Positions 34,421 to 45,977 of a DNA stretch of 64,000 bases are shown piece by piece; position 1 is the first letter of the stretch; each line of letters opens with the position of its first letter. The stretch spans positions 12,661 through 76,660 of the forward strand of contig JAKCWW010000315.1 of assembly GCA_026260175.1 (NCBI GenBank). The letters are read 5' to 3'. Under the pieces are notes generated by a model. The model saw only the letters and a list, made by a program, of their open reading frames with translations, had not been told where the DNA came from and ran no database searches. The translations under genes and the position numbers were made by a program. The stretch is from Reticulitermes lucifugus. Its lineage: Eukaryota; Arthropoda; Insecta; Blattodea; Rhinotermitidae.

Positions 34421-37400
34421 ATGTTGTACTTGGAAGATTACCTTGAAAGTATGTATACAGTTTTCTTGGGTTAAAGATGAGGCATCTTGAGAGGCACTGC
34501 AATTGTAAAGTCCATTTGGAATGAAAAAGAAATTGCATATTTGGATTACAGTCATAAAAGATTAGTATATTGAGTGCATGTAACTCGTTTAGTTTTTAGA
34601 GATACTGGATTTACATGTATGTAACTTTGATGCTTTAATTCAACGTGAATCTGAACCGAAATATCTATTCTTTGGTCGATATATTTTGAGTGAGTAGTAC
34701 ATGGGAATTTTGAGGTTAAAGGCGACTAATTTCATTTACGTTAATTTACTTTTCTTCTTGTAATTACAGTGATCGAACATCTTCCTCAAGAATTAAGAGA
34801 TAGATTTACAGAAATGCGAGAAATGGATTTATCGGTGCAAAGTAAGTTAATAATTACATTTATAGAAACATTCCCGAAGCAAGTTCTTCTACGGTTTTAC
34901 AAGCGTATTTTAACATAAAGCATATTTATAGATAATTTTTGGTTGGGTCACAGCTGCAGTATGTATAACGTTAACTGTTTTGTAAATATGAGTGTTGTGA
35001 AGTTTCAGTGTGCCCTTTGCCTTTGCAGATAATATGGATAGCTTGGAGAAACGAGTCAAAACTTTTTTCTCCAATGCAAAGAAAATGAAGCCTCAAGATA
35101 AAGAAAATGAGTATGAACTCATAAGAAAAGATTACTATAAAACATTAGAAGATGCAGGTAAGATTATTGTTGTTAACATGCACAGTACCTAGAAATTTGT
35201 AAACATGTTGTCTTTTGTATTATGACACCATGTAATTTGTTATGTGGCGACCAACATTTCTGAGAAACATAACACCTCGATCTTCAGGGTAGAACGGTTT
35301 CAATCCTGAAAATGGAGGCAGTGTGACCCTCTGAAACTCTGGTATCCATCTACCAGACTATGGGGCTACATTGTTATAACCCAGAAGACCACAATATGAA
35401 TTTTTGTTGCTGTAAATCTCAAGTTTCATATTCATAAAAAGTTTTTAATATAACATTTTTGTTAAATGTTCAGAATTTAATGTGTATGTATTTTATTTCA
35501 GATGAGAAAGTTCATTTAGCAAATCAAATGCATGATCTTGTAGAACGCTACCTACGAAGGCTAGATCAAGAACTTCATAAATTCAAAATGGAATTGGAAG
35601 CAGACAACAAAGGAATAACTGAAGTGTTGGAAAAACGTAAAATTTTTAAACAAAATTATCTGTGATTGTTTTAATGTCTGGTTTGTGTTATGGAAGTATA
35701 GGGACTTCAATAAGTGTCAATATTAAATGTGTGAGATACAGTTACAGCTTTTTAATATCGACTGATTTATGTGCCAATTACAGGTTCATTGGAGTTGGAT
35801 CAGCCACAACAGAACAGCAGCCAGAAGGAGAATCGCTATAATTTCACTTCAACAAGAAGTTCTTATCATGGTATTCATGGCCTTTAATTTTGCCTTCTGT
35901 TCTTTATTACTGTAGTTCAAGCATTATATTAATAATAACAACACTTTACTGTATAATTGAAAGGGACTAGCATATTGATTAGGTGCAGTTTTGTATGTGT
36001 AACAATCTCAATCATAAACAGCAGCTTTGTGGGACATTTCACTCAAGTAAAACTGTTAGGTTAGTTGTAATGCATGACAGATTGGCGACTTTGGACTCCA
36101 GGAATTGCTTTGTTTTCTAAGGAAAAAGCATCTCAGCTTTATAGCATATTATAATGCCTAGGAAAATATTCTGGAAATGGATTCAGATTGAGATATGTAG
36201 CCCCTTTTATTAGAAAATTTTACTACACTCAGATAATTATAATAAACCTATTATAATCTTCAAAGTATAAATATAAATCAATAAAACTAGTACACAGGAC
36301 TGTCTCTTACCAACACTGTGTCCAATATTTGTGCTTGAGAGACTTCTGGAGTTTCCCATGTATTACACGGATCCATGTAACTACCCCACAGTTTATTCTG
36401 AACAATGTTTGAATATATATAAATATATATGCATGTTACTACTGAGCAAATGAGCTTGATGAAATTATAATACAACAATCTGCATACAGAAATAAAAATG
36501 TAGAACCTTTACTACTGTGAATTAAATTCATCATATGATGACCTTGTCAACATGCATGATTTTATATAGGTATTGAAATAAATAATTACAGTATTTACTA
36601 TAAGATTTTCTGAGTTATTCTCATATTATAACCAATATTAATTAGCATGTAGGAAGTTGCATGGTGAATTACAGTGGTTTTGTATATTCAGTGTACTGCT
36701 GATATGACTGATGATACAATTGCATGCTTAGTATCTTTCCTTTTATGTAAAATGAGTAACATTATAAGAATGAGACTTTACAGCTGACAGAGCTGGAAGA
36801 ATGCATTCATATTTCTACATTGATCTGTTACATTCTTCTTACAGAAAAGCGTCGTGACTCTAATGCTTCAACTGTTAGTACAGAGAAACGTCTTGCAGTA
36901 GAGAAACCTACGGTGACAATACCCGAGCCAAGACCCTTGTCAGCTAGTTCAGCGTCAGTACCAGCAACTCCATTACCTGCCACAACACCAAATGTTAGTT
37001 ATAATCTTGGCCATATTGGTGCTGGAGGGAATGCCATTGCTGCTGCTGCTTCTCAAGCCATTGCTGCAACACAGCAGGTACAAGCAGTGATGGAAGTCAC
37101 CAACTTTATGTTTACTGTTCATCATGTACAAAATAACACTGAAAGTGGAAACTTTATGTCGTATTTCTTACAAAATAAAAATAATTTAAAGAATACTTTC
37201 TACTGGGATATGATGCAGTGCCTGTCATAGAAATTTACCAATGTTTCAGAGGAACCTACTGCCTTTGTGTGGCATAGCATGCCAGAGGACAGTATTCGGT
37301 GAGAATCACAAAACATATTGAAAAAATTCTTTTGCATATAGAAGACTTTCTCACCTTGCATGGAAATTTAAGGAACATGTCGGAATTTCTCTGTGCAAGT

Positions 37401-40400
37401 TTGTTTTAAAATGGCATTGTGAAGTCAAAGAGATGATGGGTTCTGACTGATATGCATTTAGAAGAGAGCCAGCAGTGTATAATGTTGTCTGCTTAACCCA
37501 GTTAAGTTCCTTGTATTGGACAAACAACCATAATTATTGCACTGAATATCTAGTACTTAAATCTTGATGGAGGAAGGAGAGGTAGAAGAGAGAGAATGAT
37601 AGATTTTAATTTGTCAATAGTAAAATCTTTCAGGCCCTGAATATTATGGACATAAGTGGTTTCAGTTCTCAGCGTAAATATAAATTCCTGCCAAACAACA
37701 GTTTGAACCAGACATTTTCTTTTTTCTTTGTGACAGAATATGTTACATTTAACATACCAATTTACCAATTAATTGGTTAACGTTAAGTATTTAATTAAAA
37801 TGTTATTTGGCTGACAGCCTTATTTAATACTGGATGAATGTTTGCAATCAGTTTATTGTTTTGTATGCCTCGTAGATGCAACAAGGGCGGCGTACAGCAA
37901 GTCTGAAGGCATCATATGAAGCTATCAACACGGGAGTTCATGCTCATGAGTTCAGTATTGGGAAAGAACTGGCAGGAGCTGCTCAGACAGCCATTGCAGC
38001 AATTCAGGAAACTACAAAGAAGCAGAAAAAGTATGTCTTCCTCAATACAAATGGTTTATGTTTTTGGCTGGGGATGGAGATGTTTGCCAGTGCTGTAATA
38101 ACAAATCAGCTGAGAGTTTTGGAAATTTTTAAATAGTTTATTCAAATTTTCCTGCTCTCAAAGTAATTTCCAAATTGGCATTGTTACACAACTGCTTTAA
38201 CATGACACATTTTCTGGTATGTAACATTTGTTTTCCAGCGTATGTACTGGCTGAAATAAAGCATTGAGTTTAATATTATTCATTCCGTACATTTTCTTTT
38301 CTATGTTTATTTTCCGACAAATGTACACTTTTATTCACTTTTTTTTTTAAACACAGTCTGTGTTTCACAAAAATTAATAGTGAATAAAAGTGTACATTTG
38401 TCGGACAATAAACATAGAAAAGCATTGAGTGTGTGTGTGGATTGGGAGGGGCATTCTGCTGTTAGTTTATAGCCTCCAGGTTAAAAACTAGTTACTCATT
38501 TGCATGGGAATTGCTGAGTGGATAAAATTTAAACCTTGTACAGGGCCCATATTTTGTCTGACAGATATTATTTGTCACATCCTGCTGCTGACTGCACATA
38601 TGGGTGATTGGCTGAGTGGGCTACATTCATATGATAAGTGAGCCAAAAAGGAAGTGTTAAATGATATTTGTCAGATAAAATAAGGACTCTTTAAAATACA
38701 TATTTCCATTTTCTTGGGACTTCTTAATTGTATAAATGGAAAGAAAAGGATTTCCACGTTGGTACTATAATGACCAAGCATTTTATTGCCCTTTACTGTT
38801 AGAAGTCGTCACATTTGCTTTGATCTTAGTAGACACATTCCTTATTGAATTCTGCAACTGCTTGCAGCTTCATTGTTACTAAACTTTAGCAGAGGTCGCT
38901 AGCCTTGCGCCAAATTTACTAGACACATTATTTTATATTTATATTCTGTAATGATTTCTAGGACAAAATAAAATACAATACAATACAATACAATTTTGAT
39001 TGGCTATCGATCAAGTCATAATGTGATGTTGGACAATTCCTGTTCGTTCCCCATCATGTCATGACGGAATCCTTGATATTATAAAAGTAATTAAATTGTA
39101 GTTTACGGCACCTATTTCTCACTTAGTGATGCTGATGTAAGTTGACATGAAGATTACAGAGATTTATGATACATTTCCACTGATTCTACTGATTTTAGGT
39201 GAGTTTTGTTACTCCACATTTTTGAGTGAGTGATTTTAGTATTTCCTACATTTTTTAAATGTAAGTGTTAAATTATTATGCAGAAACTGTAGACAGGATC
39301 CAGTGTCGACCTGTAAGGTCCAATCCTGAAGGGTCAATAATAGGGGTATTTCCACATCCTAGTCTAGTTATGCAAAATGTGTATAGTGTATAATAAAAGG
39401 GATGTATTGGGAAATTATTTGAGTGTCGCCAAAGAACATGCTACCATACCTCATGCTAGTGAGGTATACCCACACCCAGCTAATGATTTTAGATTGGTAT
39501 GTGCTAATTAATAGTGATACCAGTTTACAAGATTTGTCAGACTTAAAGTCAATGGTGGATTCTTTAACGAACCTCCAGTGTTGTTATAACTAACGGACAT
39601 GTCACTATAATCAGTGATCGTGCCCATTACAGTACTTAACAAAGAAGTAAGTGTAAAGTATTAATGGTGATTTTTATGTTGTGCCATAATAGGAAGTCTA
39701 GCTCATCAACATCATCAACTTCTACCAGTGTGTCTACTGCTGCCACATCAGTAGCTACATTACCTCCTCCAGTTACACCATCTCCACCTCCCCAGCAAGA
39801 GCCATCTGACCCAGGGGTGGGCCCAGATGTTAATGTTGATCCAAATGCGGAAAACCCAGACTGGACTTATGACCCCAATGAGCCACGATATTGTATTTGC
39901 AATCAGGTGTCTTACGGTGATATGGTGGCATGTGACAATGAGGATGTAAGTATTGCTCTTCCAGTTGGTGTTCCACTTGGGACTATAACTATACTATACT
40001 ATATTTTGTTTGCACAGTAATATGTTATGAACCACTAGAACTGTTAAGTATGCCACAGTTAAAGATTAAGAAGGTATACATGACATATAAATTTTGTCTG
40101 AAACATCAAATTCCAATATGAAGCCTGGCAGCTTTTCATAAAATAGGGTAGGAAGATCATGTCATATGAAACATAATCACATCCTTTAACCTTTCATCAT
40201 CAGTGCAGTAATTATACAAATATTCAAGGTCAAGCACAAGGTTCTGAAATTAAGTTCACAAGTATATTTCACTGTAACTGATGTCATTGTGATTATATTA
40301 AAATAAAACACATAGCTTGGTGTGGTAGGTATGTAAGGTATATTGCATTGTTTATTAATGATATAGGTAATTCATAAAGAAGATTTCAAAATTTTCAATA

Positions 40401-41515
40401 TATTTTTCATCTTACATTTGGTTGTTTACATATTTGAATTAATATGAAGAAAGAAAAATAGGAAGTTCTTTCTATAGTGCTTGTCAATGATCAGTTTAGT
40501 GAGCTCAAGAGTTTGATATGGCTGACACAATAACGTTAGAACAAGCGTCTTATATTGATTTCAGGCTTCCGGCGCGATGTTGATGAAATCTGCGGTCTTC
40601 TGGGGTATTGTAAACAATTACCACACGACACCGTGTAATACCCCAGAAGACCGCAGATTTCAAGTGTCTTATAACCTTGTCCTTTTGTATCTTATATAGC
40701 AAAAAGAATAGAGCCTTGCTCCTAGCACAAAGATGTAGGCATACATTAAATTCATTTAGAATGCTATGGGAGCATACTAACAAATAAGTAGAGCCATTCA
40801 AATTCCTCTTTCAGTGTGACACAAGCAGGCAAATGTGAGAAACAAACACAAATAGATGTCATGACTGTCTAAGCATTACAGTGATATTTATTATTTTGCA
40901 GCTTGACCTCGGGTATTGTAAGAATTTAGCTGAGACTTTCTGATGATACTAAAATATTAATGTTTTCTATGTTTTCTGTTCACTAGACTGTTACTAGTAT
41001 AAGTCCAGCAAGTGCATTTTGTTGGACCTATATTTGGAATGATACTACAATATATTTATTTTGAAATGCAGTTTGCACCTTGTATTAAGATGATTTACTG
41101 TTGCAGTGGGTTGATCAGTATTGTACTATGTAAGTATGGAAGATGGCACAAAGACATTTCAAACAATTAGGGAAAAAAGGGAAAAAGTATGTTCACGTGC
41201 GCCCATGCATATGTGCACGCACGCGCGTGCACACACACACACACACACACACAACATGCTCAACACAGCACACGACATGTAAGATGTTCAAAATCATTAA
41301 ACCGATCAAAATCTGAATCAAAGGAGTAATTATCTCCCTCCTTCCTGTATATTTCTGTGTTTATCACTGCATTGTAATACACAGGTTTGTATTTTCAGTG
41401 TCCATTTGAATGGTTCCATTATAACTGTGTGGACATCACAGCACCACCAAAGGGCAGGTGGTATTGTCCACAGTGTACGGCCAATATGAAACGAAGAGGT
41501 TCCAGAAAGAATTAA
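34421..41515 (+). CDS. ING3: inhibitor of growth protein 3 (ING3), complete
   Basis: ING3 is the H3K4me3-reading subunit of the Tip60/NuA4 acetyltransferase complex in the nucleus. Nine exons: 34421-34448, 34770-34841, 35029-35157, 35502-35636, 35784-35870, 36845-37077, 37876-38030, 39693-39945, 41399-41515; all GT-AG, phases agree, 402 residues (human 418). The N-terminal ING domain begins [20 protein letters not shown] and includes [19 protein letters not shown] middle disordered part holds an Ala-rich stretch and [13 protein letters not shown], which human ING3 shares. The PHD finger has the full C4HC3 set: Cys347, 349, 360, 365, His371, Cys374, 387, 390, with aromatic-cage residues Tyr346 and Trp369 and Asp361. 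It ends MKRRGSRKN, like human MKRRGSRHK. The start is fixed by the conserved MLYLEDYLE. Confidence 0.96.
35245..35400. repeat. palindromic FWDVTPC-like repeat in ING3 intron 3
   Basis: Left half CCAACATTTCTGAGAAACA..TCGATCTTCAGGG; right half, in reverse, CCTGAAAATGGAGGCAG..CTCTGAAACTCTGGTATCCA then CTACCAGACTATG and CCCAGAAGACCAC. The two halves pair imperfectly, so this copy looks like a full palindromic unit. Confidence 0.6.
35871..36844 (+). other. ING3 intron 5
   Basis: 0.97-kb A+T-rich intron with donor GTATTC and acceptor TTCTTCTTACAG. I see no repeat or gene in it. Confidence 0.6.
37078..37875 (+). other. ING3 intron 6 with a repeat half-copy
   Basis: Contains a half copy of the FWDVTPC-like repeat at about 37205-37270 (TTTACCAATGTTTCAGAGGA then CCTACTGCC). 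The acceptor CCTCGTAG is weak, with little pyrimidine tract. Confidence 0.6.
38031..39692 (+). other. ING3 intron 7 with hairpin and AATAC repeat
   Basis: 1.7-kb intron containing the 43-bp-arm hairpin 38296-38422 and a short ATACA pentanucleotide run at 38972-38994 that may be the tail of an old retroposon. Nothing else is recognised. Confidence 0.6.
38296..38422. repeat. near-perfect hairpin, 43-bp arms
   Basis: Left arm 38296-38338 and right arm 38380-38422 are reverse complements with one mismatch; the core is CCGACAAATGTACACTTTTA. The 41-nt loop has its own small palindrome ACACAGTCTGTGT. AAGCATTGAGT occurs on both sides (38259-38269 and 38420-38430), so a template-switch or insertion event is possible. 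Confidence 0.85.
40585..40661. repeat. perfect 25-bp-arm hairpin of the FWDVTPC-like family
   Basis: The left arm 40585-40609 (GAAATCTGCGGTCTTCTGGG and five more bases) is an exact reverse complement of 40637-40661, with a 27-nt loop. The arm includes the CTTCTGGGG start of the dispersed repeat, and the minus strand reads [13 protein letters not shown]. Confidence 0.9.
41204..41253. repeat. 50-bp alternating purine-pyrimidine tract with (CA)n
   Basis: Every base from 41204 to 41253 alternates pyrimidine and purine, passing from CATGCATATG through GCACGCACGCGCGTG to ten or more CA units. Such tracts can adopt left-handed DNA. It sits 145 bp before the final ING3 exon. Confidence 0.85.
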
Positions 41516-42044
41516 TATGTTGCTTTATGTTGGTTTCATTCAACAGCATGAGAATAGTTATTGTTAAACAGTTTATGCATGAACTTTAATTATTATGAAT
41601 AACAGAAATAATTATAACATGCTAATTTGCTGAGGTGGCAGATTTTTTAATGTGATTGTGTGTAGACAATGTGTAGCTCACTGTGTACAAATATCTATTG
41701 CATTTGAGAATACATCATTTAGAATGAAGAATGCTTGACAAAGCACAAAAATGTGGTTTGGAGAACTGGGATTAAGGTAATAACACCTTTTGTTATGCAT
41801 CCTAATCCCGGTATGTTTTGGAGCTCTTGAGCAGATATTTTCAAGTGGCCCTAACCCTGTGATGTAGTCTACAAAAATCTGTTACATATAGATCCTGAGA
41901 AGGTGTACAAATTATGACTTGCCTCCTCATTAGGCAGTTTTCAACATCATCCTGTCACATCTGTATGATGAACTGAAACATGATTATTCCAGTTATTATT
42001 GCTGTTTATATTCCATGCTTGAACTAAGATAATCAAAGGGTTTG

Positions 42045-42235
42045 CCATGGTTCAGGTGATTAGTCACTAACCTGTCACCATGGAGGACTAGGTTCAATCC
42101 CAGGCCAGTCCATCTGGGATTTGTGGTGGACAGAGTGGCAATGGGAGAGGTTTTTCTCTGAGTACTTAAGTTAGTATCATTCCACCAATTTTCCGTATTC
42201 ATTCACTCATCTGTCACTGGTGCTATATAATCTTA
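42045..42235 (+). mobile_element. SINE family B copy with tRNA-like head
   Basis: The head has a polymerase III B-box match AGGTTCAATCCC, followed by GGGATTTGTGGTGGACAGAG, GAGGTTTTTCTCTGAGTACT, TTCATTCACTCATCTGTCAC, GGTGCTATATAATCTTAGAT and an A-rich tail. It is the fullest of the four copies here. Confidence 0.75.
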
Positions 42236-42972
42236 GATATTGACAGCTTCATTAAATAACATATTTAAAAGTTAATTGAACTGAGTATTTATACAAATAC
42301 CTTAATAGTATTTATTACTTTCTATCCTGAATTCCATTTATTCTGTAACATTCTGTTTAACTTGAAATCCAAGTTTCTACCCACAACTGACATTTTGCAG
42401 GTCATATTTTTATGACATTGTGGTTGATCCTGAGGGTATCTGAGCATACAAAAACTGCACATTAATTGAGCATACAATGAAATAAATATTTAAATTTATC
42501 CACGTTTATGGTTTATTTAATGTTATATTGACAAATCTTTGTCATTTTCATCCTTTCTATCTTTATTTATTTCTTTCTCTCTTTTTTATGTAGCAAAATG
42601 TGATAGGAGTTCATAGCAACATGTGCCAAAAGTGGAGCCATTAGTGACACTGCTCATAACTTGAGGCACTGTCTAATCGTGATTGGTTTTAGGTTAACAA
42701 TAAATATTTTGTATCTTCACCAATAAAGCTGGACTTTCATTGTTTTTAAAACACCAGAAAGTGCATTCTGCTATACAAAGTGAACTAACAGTTTTTCAAC
42801 CCATTCAGCCACATATTTGCACCAAACAAAGAAAGCACTAAGAGGATGATGGCTTAAAATGGGACCTATGGAAAGCCAGAGACATCAGGTATGTTTTAAT
42901 GCATCAATTACTGCAACCCAAGTATTTTCCCCAAGTAGCATGTTATGATATAAGTTTGAGCACACCTGTGAA

Positions 42973-43137
42973 CAGGGGTGCACAAATCACAGGTGCCATG
43001 TCACCATGGTGACTAAATTTTTACAGTGGCACCTAATATTTATGGATCCTCAGCGTGGAAGTTGCTGCTTGTAACTCTTTTTGGTGTCTAGAATTTTGAG
43101 GTGGCTTCTAAATTTTTGGAAAATTTTTGCGGTCCTG
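42973..43137. mobile_element. hAT-like MITE, short copy
   Basis: Left end CAGGGGTGCACAAATCAC, a hAT-type CAGGG terminus; right end TTTTTGCGGTCCTG, a decayed complement. The body CACCTAATATTTATGG, GGTGTCTAGAATTTTGAGGT and TCTAAATTTTTGGAAAATTT recurs at 55480-55612 and 62085-62222. The flanks CCTGTGAA and CCTTGAAC may be a decayed 8-bp target duplication. Confidence 0.65.
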
Positions 43138-43527
43138 CCTTGAACTACCAGTATTTCAGTGTGGATGGTGTATAGTACATAAACATTGTCTTATGTTTTG
43201 TTTTAACTGTACCATATTGTTGGAGTCATATATCAATTGTGACATAAAATACAAGAACAAGTACCATGTGCTGTGCCACTTTGGAAATTTCCAGTTGCAG
43301 GCCATTAATTGTGGTAGGCACATCAGAATTTTGACATGCTGTAAACCCATGACAGTAAGAGTAAGCACAATTGATCTATGTTGCACGGTCTGGTTATGTG
43401 CAGATTCCCAAAGTGTTGAAAACATGCAGCAATGAGCATTTGTCTTCTGATGCCTCTGAATGAAAAAGAAACATATTTCATGTGAGATCTGATGTTCTTA
43501 CAGTGCTGTTGCTAATGGTGCAAGTCT

Positions 43528-43735
43528 TCTGGGATGTGACACTGTCATTGGGTCAGTAGTTCCTGAAGTTTTGAAAGATCATAGTGCCTTCTCCCTTAGG
43601 GTCAGGCAGTTGTGTTGGACAGTCTAAGAAGATTGACACTGAAGGTAAAGGCACTACGATCCTTCAGAATGTTAGAAACTATGTGTCCAATGACACAGCA
43701 TCACATCCAAGAAGATTTGTGTCTTGAAACTTAAT
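43528..43735. repeat. imperfect inverted repeat of the FWDVTPC-like family
   Basis: AAGTCTTCTGGGATGTGACA with GATCATAGTGCCTTC on the left is answered in reverse by GAAGGTAAAGGCACTACGAT and GCATCACATCCAAGAAGATT on the right. The two halves pair with several mismatches over about 60 bp. Confidence 0.65.
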
Positions 43736-43924
43736 CTACTTAGAATTAGACATCACTACACTGTTAGCTCTTTCATTCCAGCTATTTCCAGTAAGTTATT
43801 TTGTGGAATGATTGCCCTTTCTTTCTTGCTGAGTTTGTATACACAGTTTTCTTATGGAGATTAACTCAACTTGCATTTTGGAAGATTCTCTCCCCCCTCC
43901 CCACAGACTGTGCATAATGAATGG

Positions 43925-44345
43925 AGTTCATCATCATCATCATCATCATGAACGTGTCTAAGGTTTAGGTCCTAGAAGCTGTTCCTTCAAAGCTCGAGGT
44001 GTGCTTGGTCTTTCCATCTTTGTCTAGGTCATCCTATGGCTTGTCGTCCCTTGGGCTGGTATTGGAGAGCCAATCTTGGCAGCCGATCCATGTCCATTCA
44101 TTTCCGGTGATCTAACCAGTTTTTCTGATGTGCTTTCAAATCTTCTACTATGTGGTGTATTTTCAGTCTGTTTCAGATGTTAGAGTTTCTTTGGCAGTCC
44201 AGTATTGTTAAGTCACAATAGCAGTCTTAAAAATCTCATTGGTGCTGCTTCCACTTTTTTGGCATCTCTCTTGTTTATGGTCTGGATTTTGCTACCATAA
44301 AACAAAGCTGCTTTCAATGTTATGTCATGCAGTCCGAATTTCGTG
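43925..44345 (-). mobile_element. LINE 3' end with trinucleotide tail
   Basis: On the minus strand, pieces of a LINE ORF2 C terminus follow in order: ALFYGSKIQTINKRDAKKVE, AAPMRFLRLL, then LVRSPEMNMDR and LALQYQPKGRQ, and KMERPSTPRALKEQLLGPKP, ending in an ATGATG repeat (the TCA run on the plus strand at 43928-43949). It is 5'-truncated, with stops and frame changes. Confidence 0.7.
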
Positions 44346-45848
44346 TCAGTTGTCATTCAGTTTCCAAAATTTCATTTGATTTATAAACATAAAATTTAAA
44401 TTCCTGTTCATAGTCACATGGAAGACTACATATTTTCAAGGATTTGTAGCATTTTGATTGGAGGGGGCACATTCAGATGAGTGAAGTGTGATGTACTGCT
44501 GGTAGATATCGTCATGATATTTCACAATATGTTTTATAACTACACATGCAATATGTGTTACTGAAGGGCGAATAAATTTAACAATTTTGGAAAATCTATG
44601 TAAAGAGTATTTACAAGTATTCATTGCCCATCAAAAATAATATTTTGGGTGGGGNGGGGGGGGGGGTGTTGGTGGTGGAAATGTGTTTCATTTACGTGTT
44701 GTTGCAGGTGCTATTGGAATATAACTTGTAAGTATTCCAGATTTGTATATTAGTTTCATGCAACTGTGCTAGATTTATGTTGTGATGGCATCTTCAGTAA
44801 ATATTTTTAAATTCATATCTTTCTTTGGAAACATACAAAAGTGTAGCAATTATTGTGTGAGATATACTTCTGTGGTGGGAGGCCTTGGAACTGTGTGTCA
44901 AAATTCCTGGTGGTAAATGTCCCAATAGGTTAGGATATACTGTAATTGTTCTTCTGTGTAACAAGGTAATACATATATCATTTCATTTTTTTGCAAGTTT
45001 AGCTGAAGAGGCTCAGTTTGTTTCTTTTACTCCATAATTTATTATAGACTTTCCTCCACATTAATCATTGACTATGCTTTATTCAGCAGGTAAGAGTTAC
45101 ACTGACATCATATATTTGCATGCTACTGCAAGGCAAAGATTTCTGTTTTCTGGAATATTATGCCATGTAGACGTACATATGCATACTAACATTTCACAGG
45201 AACTTGCTGCCTCTATTTTCAGGCACGTTCAAAACTACTAGGCTTCTCCTAAAGAAGGAGGGGAAAGGCAGTAGGAATAGCAGGCCAACAGGAGTAGTGG
45301 TACTGTAAGGTGGGCCAGGGCGTGTGGTGGAACATGAAGGGATGGAGAAGATGTGACAAAAGATTTGTAAGGTGTACAGGATATGAAACAATTTGAGAGA
45401 AAACTGGGGTGAAGCAGACAAAATGGGACTTACAGGAATAACATTGGGGGTGGGTAAAAGGAGGGGACACTCTGTGGTGGAGGAGTCAGTGGATGGCACT
45501 GATAAGGCCATCTCAAAGATGGTAGAGAGGAGGTGTAAGTGAGAAGAATCTGGGATGAAACAGAAAGACTGGGGGTGAGGTAGGCCAAAGGACCTGGGGA
45601 GGTCAGTAAAAACAAGGGTGGGAAAAGAAAGGTGATTACTTATGTTGAGAGGTTGTTGGTCAGTGGTCCTGGAAATTTCCGCAGTGGACGGGAAGTATTA
45701 CATCGTTTTCAGAGACCACTACAGTAAATGAGGGTGGAAGTGGAATTCCTGCACATAGAATGCCAATGTTTCTGGATTGTAAATGTACAAATGGGGCAGT
45801 ATGTCAGCAGCAAAGTCATCATGTGTTTTAGTAATGAAGTTCTTTTTT

Positions 45849-45977
45849 GTACCAGGACTTTTTCCATTATCATTGAACACAAACACTCAGTGTTTTGAAA
45901 GCAGTCTACTTTCGTCTTCAGGTGGCAACACTGTTGTGAATGTTTGCATTCAGTGATAATGAAAAAAGTCCTGGTAC
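45849..45977. repeat. 129-bp inverted repeat, ~37-bp arms
   Basis: The left arm GTACCAGGACTTTTTCCATT (continuing ATCATTGAACACAAACA) and the right arm TGTTTGCATTCAGTGATAAT (continuing GAAAAAAGTCCTGGTAC) pair with about four mismatches. The loop includes CGTCTTCAGGTGGCAACACT. It may be a small foldback MITE. Confidence 0.75.

Larger units (their letters stand above)
39946..41398 (+). other. ING3 intron 8 with perfect hairpin and alternating purine-pyrimidine tract
   Basis: Holds the perfect 25-bp hairpin at 40585-40661 and a 50-bp alternating tract with (CA)n at 41204-41253. The rest is A+T-rich with no recognised element. Confidence 0.65.

Noticed and set aside
43928-43949. Short direct repeats as a possible CRISPR or satellite array
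   Set aside because: This is a simple TCA microsatellite forming the tail of a LINE copy; no spacers.
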